A stretch of DNA of 64,000 bases from Streptomyces sp. NBC_00285 (GCF_036174265.1 NZ_CP108055.1:9982001-10046000); one strand, 5' to 3'. Positions 9,170 to 18,751 are shown, counted from the stretch's first letter. Notes: a model not told the origin generated them from the sequence alone. Numbers and translations are program-made.

Positions 9170-9376
9170 CGCCGACATCCGCTCACGCCAACAGGAGTGG
9201 GCTGCCACGCATGGAGGAGGCCACTGGATACCGCGACGGCGACCTCCTCGGCGGGCGGCTGACGAACACGGCGGCCACAGACAGGAGAGGCGGCGACGGT
9301 TCGGTGAACCGTCGATCGGGGGGCTCCCGGCCGCGGTGATCCGCAACCTGGGCAACACCGCGGCATCCAAGGTGTC

Positions 9377-9672
9377 CTTGCTCTGCGCCTGTCGGACACC
9401 GGAGCTCGGTCCGGGAACGTCGGGGTCCTGTTCACCCTGGTCGGTCTCGGCGGCGTCGGCGGTGCGTGGACGGCCGACCGGATGCTCGCCCGGTTCGGGT
9501 TGGGCAGGACGCTCATCGCCGCGAGTCCTTCCGGAGCGCTGTGGGTGCCCGCCCTTCCGACGCTGGTCGTGGTGGGAGCTTCGGCCTCGGTGTGGGTGCC
9601 GGTGTGGAACGCCACGGCCACCAACTGCGACAGTCGCTCACCCGACCCGACCTGCTGGGCCAGGGCGATCAC
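9377..9672 (+). pseudogene. Relic of an MFS transporter (C-terminal part, frameshifted)
   Basis: In the first frame, GNVGVLFTLVGLGGVGG and LARFGLGRTLIAA match a typical MFS helix-loop-helix from the second half of the protein, continuing to VWVPVWNATA. The reading then shifts frame and resumes as QLRQSLTRPDLLGQ, the usual cytoplasmic loop of MFS drug exporters. There is no start, no complete helix set and no valid stop. It ends where an oppositely oriented ABC-ATPase relic begins. Confidence 0.65.
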
Positions 9673-9895
9673 AGGGCAGCCCTCCTCGCGCCCGTGCCGG
9701 AGGCGTCCAGGCCCGACCACGGCTCGTCCAGGACCAGCAGAGCGGGTTCGACGAGCAGCGCCTGGGCGAGCGCGACCTTCTGGGCGTTGCCCTTGGACAG
9801 AGTGCGCAGCGACGCGTTGCGTCCGACCACCAGGCCCAGCCTGTCCAGCAGCCGGCCGGCCCTGGTGCGCGCCGCCGCGCCGGACAGGCCCCGGA
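9672..9895 (-). pseudogene. Relic of an ABC-transporter ATPase
   Basis: Minus-strand reading gives AGRLLDRLGLVVGRNASLRTLSKGNAQKV..., including the ABC signature (LSKGNAQ) and Walker B with D-loop (LLVLDEPWSGLD). A stop follows shortly afterwards. Walker A and the N-terminal half are absent. About 75 residues remain, squeezed between the GH2 terminator hairpin and the MFS relic. Confidence 0.75.
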
Positions 9896-9926
9896 TGTGC
9901 CGCCACGGGAAGGTGGCGGCACATCC
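9893..9926 (-). terminator. Terminator hairpin of the GH2 gene
   Basis: Perfect 14-base arms (GGATGTGCCGCCAC / GTGGCGGCACATCC) around a 6-base loop, 18 bases past the GH2 stop codon. Confidence 0.8.
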
Positions 9927-9944
9927 TGCAGGCGGGCCGCCGGC

Positions 9945-12638
9945 TCAGGCCGGTGTCAGTTGCCATTGCTGGTTGGTGCCATTGTTGGCGGTCCACTGCA
10001 CGACTTGGGCGCCGTCGCTGGTCGACTGGCCGGACACGTCGGCGGCCAGGCTGCTGGCGCGGCTGACGATGGTGTAGTAGCCGTCGCCGGTGGGCCGGAG
10101 GTACCACTGCTGGTTCGTGCCGCCGTTGGCGGACCACTGCTGCAGTTGCAGTCCGGCCGTGGTGGAGGAGGCGTTGACGTCGAGCATTTTGCCGCTCGCG
10201 GTGTATCGCAGGGTGTAGGCGCCGTCCTGGGCGGAACCGAGGGTCCAGGTCGCGTTCCCGGTCTGCTGGACGGCCGGGGCGCCGTCGGCCGTGGAGTTGC
10301 CGGTGATGGCGAGCGGTTTGCCGCTGTTGCGGTTGACGATGCGGTACGTGCCCGGCGCGGGACCGGTGCTCCCGCCGCCGCTCAACGTGAAGTACTCGAC
10401 CGCGTCGCTGAACACGGTCGTCCCGGCTTTGCTGGTGGACAGGACGAGGTAGACCCGTGAGCCGCTGGACGGCGCGGTGAACGACACGGTCTGCGTCGCC
10501 TTCGAGCCGAGCGGGACGGTGAGGGTGGTGTTCCCGGAGGCGATCACCGGGCCGGTGGCGCTGTCGAGGCGGGCGCTCCAGGCGAAGCCCACGGCGGTGC
10601 CGGTGAAGTCGTCGTTGAACACCGAGATCGTACGGTTCACGGTGGTGTTGGCGGCGTATCCGGGGACGGCTTGCGGGAGCGGGAAGGTGCCGTTGGAGTC
10701 CGACGCGCCGGAGGCCGACCAGTAGGGCAGGTCGATCGCGGCGAGCGGGTTGAACGCGGCCTGCACCCGCTGGAACTGCGGATTGCTCCACGGGTCGGAG
10801 AGGTTGTCGGCGCCGTAGACGGGATGGCCGCCCTCTTCGGGGGTGAAGTCGGTGGTGCGGACGCCGGATATGACGCCCGCCCAGGCGGACAGCAGGGTGT
10901 AAGGGCGCAAGTCGCTGGCGTCCTTGCCGCGCTTGGCCGCCATCGTGGTGGCGAACCACTCGAAGCCCTGCTTGGTGTTGCACTTCGGCCAGATGTACTC
11001 GCCCTCGCCGTCGGGCCGGCCGGGCACCGACACGACCTTCTCGCCGTAGGCGCCGAAACCGTCCAAGTAGTGCCCGAAGACATCGAAGTTGGCGTACGTC
11101 ATGGTGGGGTAGGGGTTGGCCGGAGCGCCGACCCACGCGTCGACGCTGACCGGCCGGGTGCCGTCGTTGCCGTTCATCGCCGCGTACAGGTCCTTCTCGA
11201 ACTGCTCCGAGTCCATACCGCTGCTGCCGGGCTCGTTGCTCTGGCTCCAGCGGATGATCGCCGGGTGGTTGCGGTCGCGCAGGGTCAGCGCGCGGGCGTG
11301 GTCGACCATGTTGTCGTGCCCGGCGACGAAGTCCTGAAGGCTGTTGGAGCCGCGGATGCCGGTCTCGTCGATGATCATCAGGCCCATCTCGTCGGCCACG
11401 TCGAGCATGTAGGGGCTGGCCGGCTCCTGATGAATGCGGACCACGTTGTAGTTCAGCCGCTGGTAGTTGTCGACCGCCTGCGGCCAGCCGCCGTTTCCCG
11501 AGGAGGGCGCGAGGAAGCCGGGCAGGGTGTCGTAGGCGTCGCCCTTGCCGCCGTTGTTGATGCGGTCGAAGTCCGCGCCCTGGAGGTTGTCGCCGCGGAA
11601 GTTCACCCGCACGCCGTTGAGGTAGTAGTACTCGCCGTTCTGGCTGCTCTCCCGGAATCCGAAGCGGTAGGTCGCGTCGCTGGTGCGGCCGTCGTCGGTC
11701 GCCGCGTGGACCGTCAGGCGGTGCAGGTGGGCGCGATACCCCTGCCGGTAGGGGACGTTGGGCCACCAGTACGAGGAGGAGCCCAGGTTCCACGCCACCG
11801 GCCCGACCGTCACCTTGACGGTCGAGTGGGCGGCCACGGTCACCGTGCTGCTCGGCAGCGCCGGGTAGTTGAACGACGTGGCGTTGTCCGATGCGAGCGA
11901 ACCGGTCAGCGTCACCGTCCGCGCGGCGCCGGAGGTGTTGGTCACCGACGCGTCGTAGGTGAGGGTCTGATTGGCCACGGACGTACGGACGAACGTGTCG
12001 CTGACGTACACCGCCGGATACACGCGCAGGAACGTCGAACGGAAGATCCCCTGCGGTACGGCCTCGGCCCAGTCGGCCGCGTCGGGCACCAGATACCTGC
12101 CGTTCGCGGGGTTCTTCAGGGCGCCCCTGCCCTTCACATCGACCGTGATGGTGTGCGTGGTACCCGGTGCCGCGTACGCGCTGATGTCGAAGTTCGACGG
12201 TGTGAAGGCGGTGGTCCTGGTCGCCACCGTCCGCCCGTCGACCGACAGGGTCGCCTGGTGGTTCACCGCGCCGAACTCGATCCACGTCGACTGCGGCTGC
12301 CCGGAGTCCGGCACGGTGATGGTGCGGGAGTACGCCGCCTCGTTCACATCGGTGAAGCCCTGCTTGTACCAGCCGCCGCCCGGCACGGTGATCGACGTCG
12401 CCGACCGGCCCGCCGGGGTGAAGCCCCACGTGCCGGCCAGGTCGACCGAGGCGATCGCGGCGTTGCCCGCGGTGACGCCATCGGTGCCGGAGGCCGGCGA
12501 GGCAACGGCCGCCGTAGGTCGAGGGGCGGCCGCCGCGGCCGGCGGCGTTCCCACTGCGCCGGTCAGCAGCGCCACGGCGGCCACGCACCACAACGCCGGG
12601 CGTCGGCGGCGCGGCGGCCGATGGTGTTGTCTCATCAC
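9945..12638 (-). CDS. Secreted GH2 glycoside hydrolase with C-terminal ricin-type lectin module
   Basis: 897 residues, starting GTG (12638) or ATG (12635) behind GAGGG. The signal peptide is about 1-38. Then come a GH2 sugar-binding jelly roll (about 60-215), an immunoglobulin-like domain (about 215-325), and a TIM barrel with the catalytic acid/base Glu469 in RWSQSNEPG. Another beta-sandwich follows, and a trefoil lectin (about 765-897) with GKMLDV and repeated NQQW motifs. GH2 enzymes include beta-galactosidases, beta-mannosidases and glucuronidases; the substrate is not determined here. The lectin is the GKxLDV subtype, unlike the GxCLDV modules that dominate the array at 38-60 kb. A perfect CebR-type box 200 bases upstream places it in the same probable regulon as the GH12 enzyme and the expansin. 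Confidence 0.9.
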   Translation of the reverse strand: MMRQHHRPPRRRRPALWCVAAVALLTGAVGTPPAAAAAPRPTAAVASPASGTDGVTAGNAAIASVDLAGTWGFTPAGRSATSITVPGGGWYKQGFTDVNEAAYSRTITVPDSGQPQSTWIEFGAVNHQATLSVDGRTVATRTTAFTPSNFDISAYAAPGTTHTITVDVKGRGALKNPANGRYLVPDAADWAEAVPQGIFRSTFLRVYPAVYVSDTFVRTSVANQTLTYDASVTNTSGAARTVTLTGSLASDNATSFNYPALPSSTVTVAAHSTVKVTVGPVAWNLGSSSYWWPNVPYRQGYRAHLHRLTVHAATDDGRTSDATYRFGFRESSQNGEYYYLNGVRVNFRGDNLQGADFDRINNGGKGDAYDTLPGFLAPSSGNGGWPQAVDNYQRLNYNVVRIHQEPASPYMLDVADEMGLMIIDETGIRGSNSLQDFVAGHDNMVDHARALTLRDRNHPAIIRWSQSNEPGSSGMDSEQFEKDLYAAMNGNDGTRPVSVDAWVGAPANPYPTMTYANFDVFGHYLDGFGAYGEKVVSVPGRPDGEGEYIWPKCNTKQGFEWFATTMAAKRGKDASDLRPYTLLSAWAGVISGVRTTDFTPEEGGHPVYGADNLSDPWSNPQFQRVQAAFNPLAAIDLPYWSASGASDSNGTFPLPQAVPGYAANTTVNRTISVFNDDFTGTAVGFAWSARLDSATGPVIASGNTTLTVPLGSKATQTVSFTAPSSGSRVYLVLSTSKAGTTVFSDAVEYFTLSGGGSTGPAPGTYRIVNRNSGKPLAITGNSTADGAPAVQQTGNATWTLGSAQDGAYTLRYTASGKMLDVNASSTTAGLQLQQWSANGGTNQQWYLRPTGDGYYTIVSRASSLAADVSGQSTSDGAQVVQWTANNGTNQQWQLTPA

Positions 12639-12837
12639 ACATCCCTCTTTCGCTGGGGGACGGGGAACGGGAGACGGTCAGGCGGCCCGCACACCCGTCA
12701 CCGCGCGGGCCGGCCGGATCGGCCGGAAGGGATCAGTGCACCGGTGACGGCAGCAAGGCCACGCCGCGTCCGGCCCCAGCCGACGGGTCCGATCGTCATG
12801 TGGGGATCCCCTCTGCTGATCACCACGGTGCCACCGG

Positions 12838-12851
12838 TGGGAGCGCTCCCA
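12838..12851. promoter_or_regulatory. CebR-type operator of the GH2 gene
   Basis: Perfect palindrome TGGGAGCGCTCCCA, 200 bases upstream of the GH2 start. The outer bases extend the symmetry. Confidence 0.85.
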
Positions 12852-12958
12852 CACCATAGTGCCCAGTGGGGCATCCGTGAATGCCCCCGTCGCACCCTGT
12901 TTCCGAAGCCCAGGAGCGGACCCCGCTCCCGCTCCCGCGCGTGGCCGGTGCTGTTGGA

Positions 12959-13210
12959 GGTCCTGCCGTCGAGGGCGGCCAGGAGGCGGGTGAGGGTGGC
13001 CTTTGACGGGGCGCGGCGACGTCCGGGCAGGTGGCGGCGGATGCCGAGTTCTTCCAGTACCCCGTTGCTGGCGCGCTGTCCCCACTCGGTGATTTCGGTG
13101 ATGGTCCGGGCGCCGGAGACGACTGTGCAGGCGCAGATCAGCAGGCCGAGCACTGGATACCACCGTCCGCGACGCGAACGCGGGTCGGGTACGCGCTGGA
13201 GGTGGGCGCG
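12959..13210 (-). pseudogene. N-terminal relic of an ISAs1-family transposase
   Basis: Reading VPDPRSRRGRWYPVLGLLI, then ARTITEITEWGQRA, then RAPSKATLTRLLAALD gives the N-terminal helper domain of ISAs1-family DDE transposases (dimension: about 80 residues). The catalytic DDE part is absent, because the frame leaves homology after LAALDGRT. No flanking inverted repeats were recognised. Confidence 0.75.
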
Positions 13211-13377
13211 CAGGCGACCGGTGTCGTGCTGGTGGGGGCCAGTTTCGCCAGGACGGCAGGAATCGGGAAAGATGGAGCGGCAGGCACGGGACCTCAATGT
13301 GATCAGCTGGCGTAGACACCTGATGATCACCGGTCTCGTGCCTGTGCTGTTGCCGCGTCAACTCCCGCTCAACGCGG

Positions 13378-13920
13378 ACGATCCACCCAATCCCGGAACT
13401 TGAAACCGCCCTGCAGGCCGAAGAGTGCCTCCAGGCCGTTCAGGACAGGCGCGAGACTGCGCTGACAAACCTGCCGAGACTGCGAGGTCACCCTCTCCAG
13501 GCTGAAGTGGATCTCCAGGAGTGCGCCGACGACGACGGCCTGGCTGATGGGGGAGGTGTGCACCGCGATCATGCTCTTGATCTTCGACAGCTGCTCGGCG
13601 AACCCTTGGACCCGCCGCTGTCCGTGCCCGACCCGCTGGCCGGCCACCACATGGCCCACCAGGGCGCCGGGCAGTACGGGCTTCGCGAAGGCCCGAGGTG
13701 GACCACCCGCCGCCCGTGTCCAGTGACTTGAGGGGCGGCACGCGTCCCGAGCCGTCATGGAACATGCCGTACGGGTTGTCCTCGAGCAGGAGGATCCCGT
13801 CCTGCTCGGCGAGGGCCGGCAGCTCGCGCCGGGCCGACCGGATGCCGGCCTGGATGGCGAACCCGTTTGTGACGCGATGAGCTGGAAGGATGAAGTGGGG
13901 GAGTTTGCGCGGCCCGTCAG
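13378..13920 (-). pseudogene. Frameshifted relic of a class I/II aminotransferase (PLP fold)
   Basis: One frame carries FILPAHRVTNGFAIQAG... and ALAEQDGILLLEDNPYGMF, where the NPYG segment follows the PLP-contacting Asp. The reading then shifts frame near 13705 and continues as AFAKPVLPGALVGHVVA, which contains the Schiff-base Lys position, then AEQLSKIKSMIAVHTSPISQAVV. Both ends are missing, so this is a broken internal piece of about 180 residues. Confidence 0.8.
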
Positions 13921-14040
13921 GTAGATGCCGCCCGAGGATCGCATGGCGGTCGTGCGCCTGCACGCCGCACCCCGGCGGGTAGGACCGGGTGGTGATGGGG
14001 GAGCATCTGCTCAACTATTACCTGCCCGTGAAGGATCGTC

Positions 14041-14703
14041 ATGCCTCCTGTCCGCAGTGCCGTATTCCCCGTCCTGCTTGTCTGCCTCCTGATGACGGGC
14101 TGTTCGTCCGTCCAACTCGGCACACCGACAGCGACACCGTCCAGTACTCAGAACCCTGTGCCCGGCGCGCCTGCCGGGTCAGGGCGGGCGATCGCGGTGG
14201 GGGCGGGCCCGCAGAAGCACTACAGCGTGCAGCAGCAGCCGGCCGTCGGCTCGTGCCACTACCGCTCCGAGCACGGCGAGCCCCTTGAGGACCCTGCCTG
14301 CACGCCGGGCGCGATCTCTCCGGCGGTCACGCAGGCGAACCTGAAGTCGACGATATGCCGCAAGGGCGGCTACACCTCGGGCGTGCGTCCGTCCACGTAT
14401 GTGACGGGCAAGGAGAAGAAGCTCAACGCCGCCTCCTACGGCTTCACCGGCCGCATGGGTGATGCGGAGTACGACCACCTGATCAGTCTGCAGCTCGGCG
14501 GTGACCCGAACGATCCGCGGAACCTGTGGGTGGAGCCGGCCGACCCCGGCCACAGGAAGGGTGCCGGGGTGAACAACAAGAAGGACCCGGTGGAGACGAA
14601 GCTGCACACCGCGGTCTGCAAGGGCCAGGTCACGCTCGCGGCCGCGCAGCAGGCCATAGTCACCGACTGGACCACCGCCCTGACCGTCCTTCACCTCGGC
14701 TGA
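14041..14703 (+). CDS. Lipoprotein with HNH-nuclease-like C-terminal segment
   Basis: 220 residues. The lipobox LMTGC (lipidated Cys at 20) follows a short signal peptide, then a Thr/Ser/Pro-rich linker. The C-terminal half contains YDHLISLQLGGDPNDPRNLW followed by His and Lys residues, which resembles the DH...LGG...NL pattern of HNH/His-Me finger nucleases. The protein is anchored outside the membrane, and no function is established by sequence. It stands alone between an aminotransferase relic and a CBM42 relic. Confidence 0.75.
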   Translation: MPPVRSAVFPVLLVCLLMTGCSSVQLGTPTATPSSTQNPVPGAPAGSGRAIAVGAGPQKHYSVQQQPAVGSCHYRSEHGEPLEDPACTPGAISPAVTQANLKSTICRKGGYTSGVRPSTYVTGKEKKLNAASYGFTGRMGDAEYDHLISLQLGGDPNDPRNLWVEPADPGHRKGAGVNNKKDPVETKLHTAVCKGQVTLAAAQQAIVTDWTTALTVLHLG

Positions 14704-14740
14704 AGAAGCCGCTGGAGGGCAGTGGACGGTGCACGTGAGC

Positions 14741-14972
14741 TGATGCAGCAGGACGGCGAGCGCCAGAAGGTCGCGATGTCCTGGAAGGTGTCGATGCGCA
14801 GCCCGAAGTTGTAGTGGCGGAGGTAGCGGCGAGGGTAGTTGAACGACTCCAGGCTGACGGAGCCGGTGACGGAAATAGGCCGGGCGCAGTAGGTGGCGTC
14901 CTTGGTGAAGGTCGCCGTGCCGTTGCTCGCGTCGGCGCGGACCAGGAAGTCCCTGTGGCGAAGGCAGTGGTC
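14741..14972 (-). pseudogene. Relic of a CBM42 (AbfB) arabinose-binding domain
   Basis: The minus-strand frame reads CLRHRDFLVRADASNGTATF, then SVSLESFNYPRRYLRHYNFG and LRIDTF. These are the tandem LRHxxF...D...ATF repeats of the arabinofuranose-binding CBM42 trefoil. There is no start codon, signal peptide or catalytic domain. The piece begins about 10 bases after the LysR stop on the same strand, so the rest of the enzyme was lost at that junction. Confidence 0.75.
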
Positions 14973-14982
14973 GTCAAGGGGG

Positions 14983-15867
14983 TCAGCCGGCGCTGTCACG
15001 CAGCAGGTCCCGCAGCTTCAGTGCCGCCGGCAGTGGGGTGGCCGGCAGGGCCGCGTGGAGGGTGCGGCGCAGGGCGGGGTCGTCGAGGCGACGCAGGACG
15101 ATTTCGTCGGGGACGGCCCAGGCGGCCAGGGAGGGGACCAGGGCCACGCCGAGTCCGGCGGCGACGTAGCCGAATTTTCCGGTCCACTCCGCGATCCTGA
15201 TGATCTTCTTGGGGGTGAAGCCGGCCCGGGCGCAGGCGTCGGCGAGCATCGTAGGGCGGTCGCCGTAGGCGCTTTGCACCCAGGGTTCGTCGCGTAGTTC
15301 GCGCAGGCCGAGCGTCTCGGCTTCGGCCAGGTGGTGCTTGCGCGGGAGGGCGACGAGCAGTTCGTCCTCGCACAGTTCGGTGGTGGTGACACCGTCGGCC
15401 GACTGCAGCCCGGACGGGTAGTCGCTGACGACGGCGAGGTCCAGTGTCCCGTCCGTGAGGCGCTGCATCAGCGTGTGGGTCGGGCCCTCGATCGCGACGA
15501 CCTCGACGTCCGGCCTGGCCTCCTGCAGGGCACGCAGGGCGGTGGGCACCAGCTGGATGTTGGCGGTGGCGAACGCGCCCACGTGCAGCAGCCCGCCGTG
15601 ACCCGTGTGCAGTACGGCGAGTTCCCGCTGCGCCCGCGCCAGCCGGTCGAGCACCTCCACGGCGTGCCGGTGCAGCGCCCGCCCGGCGGGGTTGAGCCGT
15701 ACGCCCCTCGGTAGTCGTTCGAACAATGGCCCGCCCGCCTGCTGTTCCAGCGTGGCGATACGCCGGGACACCGCGGACTGCGTGTAGTTGAGCCGGACGG
15801 CGGCATGCGTGAACGAACCGGTCTCGGCCACTGTCACGAGCAGCCGCAGCGCATCGATCTCGTACAC
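14983..15867 (-). CDS. LysR-family transcriptional regulator
   Basis: 294 residues. I start at the GTG at 15867, which has GGGGAGAAAC just upstream and matches the usual LysR N-terminus (VYEIDALRLLVTVAETGSF); the frame extends 26 codons further but poorly. The winged helix-turn-helix is about residues 3-60 (RLNYTQSAVSRRIATLE), followed by a periplasmic-binding-like effector domain. It is divergent from an M20 peptidase gene with 191 bases between, the usual layout for a LysR regulator and its target. The effector is unknown. Confidence 0.9.
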   Translation of the reverse strand: MYEIDALRLLVTVAETGSFTHAAVRLNYTQSAVSRRIATLEQQAGGPLFERLPRGVRLNPAGRALHRHAVEVLDRLARAQRELAVLHTGHGGLLHVGAFATANIQLVPTALRALQEARPDVEVVAIEGPTHTLMQRLTDGTLDLAVVSDYPSGLQSADGVTTTELCEDELLVALPRKHHLAEAETLGLRELRDEPWVQSAYGDRPTMLADACARAGFTPKKIIRIAEWTGKFGYVAAGLGVALVPSLAAWAVPDEIVLRRLDDPALRRTLHAALPATPLPAALKLRDLLRDSAG

Positions 15868-16058
15868 GTTTCTCCCCGCCGCCAGACCCTCGTCCGGCCA
15901 TCGGCCATCCTGCCCGAACACATTCCTCTGGCGCATGGATCTCATGCAATCCAGTCGCTGGTGTCATGCCATGGTCGGTCCTAACGTCGGTCACGCGGCG
16001 GCGCACCGGAAGGGGAGTGGGTCGCTGCCCCAACCGCCCGTGAGATGTAGGGGGAAGT

Positions 16059-17255
16059 GTGTTGTCGCGACAGGGAGTTGAGCAGGGGCGAGGCCGGCGC
16101 CGGGGGCCCGCTCTCGCCCTGCCGGTGATGCTGGCCGATCTGGAGGAGCTCGTCACCTGCGAGTCCTTCTCCACCGACCACGCGTCGGTGACGCGCAGCG
16201 CCGAGGTGGTCGGCGCCCTCGGCAAAAGGCTCCTGGGGACAGAGCCGGAGACCGTCGTCATCGACGGGGTGACCCATCTGCGGTGGGCCTTCGGCACTCC
16301 GCGGGTGCTGCTGTTGGGGCACCACGACACGGTCTGGCCCATCGGCTCGCTCCGGACACATCCCTGGTCGGTGGCCGACGGGATCGCACGGGGACCCGGG
16401 GTCCTGGACATGAAGGCCGGCCTGGTGCAGATGTTCCACGCCCTGGCCTCGCTGCCCTCCATGGACGGGGTGCACGTGCTGGTCACCGGGGACGAGGAGG
16501 TCGGCTCACCGACCTCACGAAAGCTGATCGAGGAGGCGGCGCGGGCGTGCCGGGCCGCCCTCGTGCTGGAGGCGGCCGCGGACGAGAAGGGCGCGCTCAA
16601 GACCGCCCGCAAGGGGACCTCGCGGTACGAGGTCGTGGTGCACGGCCACGCCGCGCATGCGGGACTGGAACCGCACCGAGGGGTCAACGCAGCCGTCGAG
16701 GCCGCCCACCAGTTGCTGGCCGTCGCCGGCATCGGGGCCGCGATGGGCGCTGTCGGGGCCGCCCACCCCGTCCTGGGCGTCTCCACCGTCACCCCCACCC
16801 TGCTGTCGGCCGGCAGCACGCGCAACACGGTGCCCGCACGGGCGCGGGTGGCAGTGGACGTACGCGTTCCGAGCGTGGACGCGCAGGAATGGATCGACGA
16901 GCTCATGCACGCGCTCGCGGCCCGCGTACCCGGTGCGCGGCTGGAGATCCTGGGCGGCGCACAGCGGCCGCCCATGGATCCGGTGTCCTCCACCGACCTG
17001 TTCGCCCTCGCCTCCCGTATCGCGACGGGACTGGACCAGGAGCCCCTGCGGGCGGCAGCCGTCGGCGGCGCCTCGGATGCCAACTACACCGCGGCGGCGG
17101 GCTGTCCGACGCTGGACGGCCTGGGCGCGGTGGGCGGCGGCGCCCACGCGGACACCGAGCACGTCGAGGTGTCGCGGATCGTCCCCCGCGCCCGGCTGCT
17201 CGCTCAACTCATCGAGAAGACCCGGCGATGGCCCGACCGACGGTCACCAGCGTGA
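16059..17255 (+). CDS. M20-family metallopeptidase (ArgE/carboxypeptidase G2-like)
   Basis: 398 residues from a GTG behind GGGGAA. The metal site is clear: GHHDTV (His88, Asp90), VLDMKAG (Asp117, bridging), GDEEVGS (Glu146 catalytic base, Glu147 ligand) and the C-terminal GAHADTEHVE His. The dimerisation insert lies at about 185-300, starting near HGHAAHAGLEP. M20 enzymes hydrolyse N-acyl amino acids or small peptides with two Zn2+ ions. No signal peptide is seen, so it should be cytoplasmic. The divergent LysR gene probably controls it. Confidence 0.88.
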   Translation: MLSRQGVEQGRGRRRGPALALPVMLADLEELVTCESFSTDHASVTRSAEVVGALGKRLLGTEPETVVIDGVTHLRWAFGTPRVLLLGHHDTVWPIGSLRTHPWSVADGIARGPGVLDMKAGLVQMFHALASLPSMDGVHVLVTGDEEVGSPTSRKLIEEAARACRAALVLEAAADEKGALKTARKGTSRYEVVVHGHAAHAGLEPHRGVNAAVEAAHQLLAVAGIGAAMGAVGAAHPVLGVSTVTPTLLSAGSTRNTVPARARVAVDVRVPSVDAQEWIDELMHALAARVPGARLEILGGAQRPPMDPVSSTDLFALASRIATGLDQEPLRAAAVGGASDANYTAAAGCPTLDGLGAVGGGAHADTEHVEVSRIVPRARLLAQLIEKTRRWPDRRSPA

Positions 17256-17335
17256 CTCGCGTGAATCACGGCAGGGACCTTCCCTCGACTGCTGTGCATC
17301 GGATTCGTGGTTCGTTCCGGAGGGGGCGATTGATC

Positions 17336-17833
17336 ATGCGACAGGACGTGAACGGGCTTGGCCTCGGTGAGCAGCGCGGGAGTTATGCCATCGCGGGAGT
17401 AGGAGGCGCTCTCCTGCAGATGGCGCGGCGGGGCGTCGTGGCGCTGGCTGGGGTCGTACTCGTCAAGTTGTTCGTCAGCAGACCGTCAGCGGCAATCGTC
17501 AAGGGTGCCGTCACGATGGCCGTGGTGCTCGCCCTGTTCGACCTCGGACTGGCGTGGAATCGCGCGACCGCCAGGTTCGGGATCAGCAGGTGCTACGTCT
17601 GCGCGGGAGGCCTGGTCGTCACCAACCTGTTCGGCGGTGTACGGGATGCGGTGGCATGGAGCAACGTGACCGGGCTGAACCAGACGGCCACCCTGTCGGT
17701 CTGGTTGACTTTTCACAGGTTCGAGATCGCGCGCAATGGTTCCGTGCCGCTGGCGTTCCTGGCTCTGGGACAGAAGCCCGCTCTGGCAACGGCTCTGCAG
17801 AGCCAGGCGGCAAAGAACGGCATTCACCGCTGA
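17336..17833 (+). CDS. Small membrane-associated protein of unknown function
   Basis: 165 residues. The ATG at 17336 has GGAGGGGG about 9 bases upstream. Two hydrophobic segments (about 22-45 and 52-72) are followed by a soluble beta-rich tail containing GGLVVTNLFGGVRDAVAWSNV. That pattern resembles small PH-like domains in actinobacterial membrane proteins. I do not recognise a function. Confidence 0.65.
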   Translation: MRQDVNGLGLGEQRGSYAIAGVGGALLQMARRGVVALAGVVLVKLFVSRPSAAIVKGAVTMAVVLALFDLGLAWNRATARFGISRCYVCAGGLVVTNLFGGVRDAVAWSNVTGLNQTATLSVWLTFHRFEIARNGSVPLAFLALGQKPALATALQSQAAKNGIHR

Positions 17834-18751
17834 GCCGCCGTGACGGTTATGGCCAAGGCGGCCCGACGCTCCCCGTCCGGTCCGGTGTTTCCCCGTGCAG
17901 CAAGAACTGAGGGGCCTCGCGTTTTCCGGACAGGCTTCTGACCGTCCATTGCACGCGCCGACTCGAAACTTCTCGTACTCGGCGTGGATCTTGGGCGGAG
18001 GGCGGTAACCCACCGCCGGGCGGAGGTGATGAGAGGGTGCGCGGTGTGGGGATGTAGGCAGCTGGTGCTGCCCACTCGGCGCATTCGATCACCTTCTCCT
18101 TCGCCGGCACGGGGCCGTACGGGCTCTGGGTGCCCGGCGGCCAGAGGATTTCCTTGTGTGGATGTCGACTTCGCAGTTCTTCCCAGTTGCCGTGTCGGGC
18201 AGGGTCAAACGGGCGGACAGCGGGGCCGTCTCCAGTGCTTCTACCTGCGGGCCCGTGCTTCCAGGCCGGCACGGGGCGTCGCCACGATGTCGGCCATCGG
18301 CGCTGGGTTCTCGGTGGCGACATCGAGGTCCTGGCTGGGGCGGTTCGCGAGGCGGTGCGTGCGCCTGCACGGCGTATCCGCCAGGTGAGGACCAGTAGAT
18401 ATGGGGCGCCGAGGGCGATCACATCCGCCAAGAACCATGCAGGCTCGCCCATTCGGTCGGCGCGGTCATGTTGTCGCGGGCATGCCCTGACGGTTCTCCG
18501 CCGGCGGACGAAATTCTCGATGTCTGCCGCAAGGGAATTCTCGCGTCACTGACACACGGCAACAGTGACCGGTCGGAGGCGCTGGGCCCGGGGGCCTGAC
18601 AACGGCCGAGTGGTCCTGTCGGGTTGCGCGGCGCGGATCGCGGTGACGTACCCGCTGGGCCGGCTCCGAGGGCGACAACGCCGTAGTGCGCGCTCGTGAG
18701 GTGCCCCCTTGGTCAAGTCGGGGTTCGAGGGTCGGCTCGTGGGGAGGGCGG
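17834..18751. other. Gene-poor stretch
   Basis: About 900 bases without a convincing gene. A 201-codon minus-strand frame (17847-18452) begins with a possible membrane helix (WFLADVIALGAPYLLVLTW) but then becomes low-complexity and has no recognisable domain. It could be the start of a decayed membrane-protein gene. Confidence 0.4.

Noticed and set aside
9109..12642. A 1177-codon minus-strand open frame overlapping the GH2 gene
   Set aside because: It is an out-of-frame shadow of the GH2 gene with Arg/Pro-rich low-complexity sequence, typical of high-GC DNA; the GH2 frame carries domains and motifs.
14996..17083. A 695-codon minus-strand frame spanning the LysR and M20 genes
   Set aside because: It runs through two well-supported genes in the wrong frame and has no domain.
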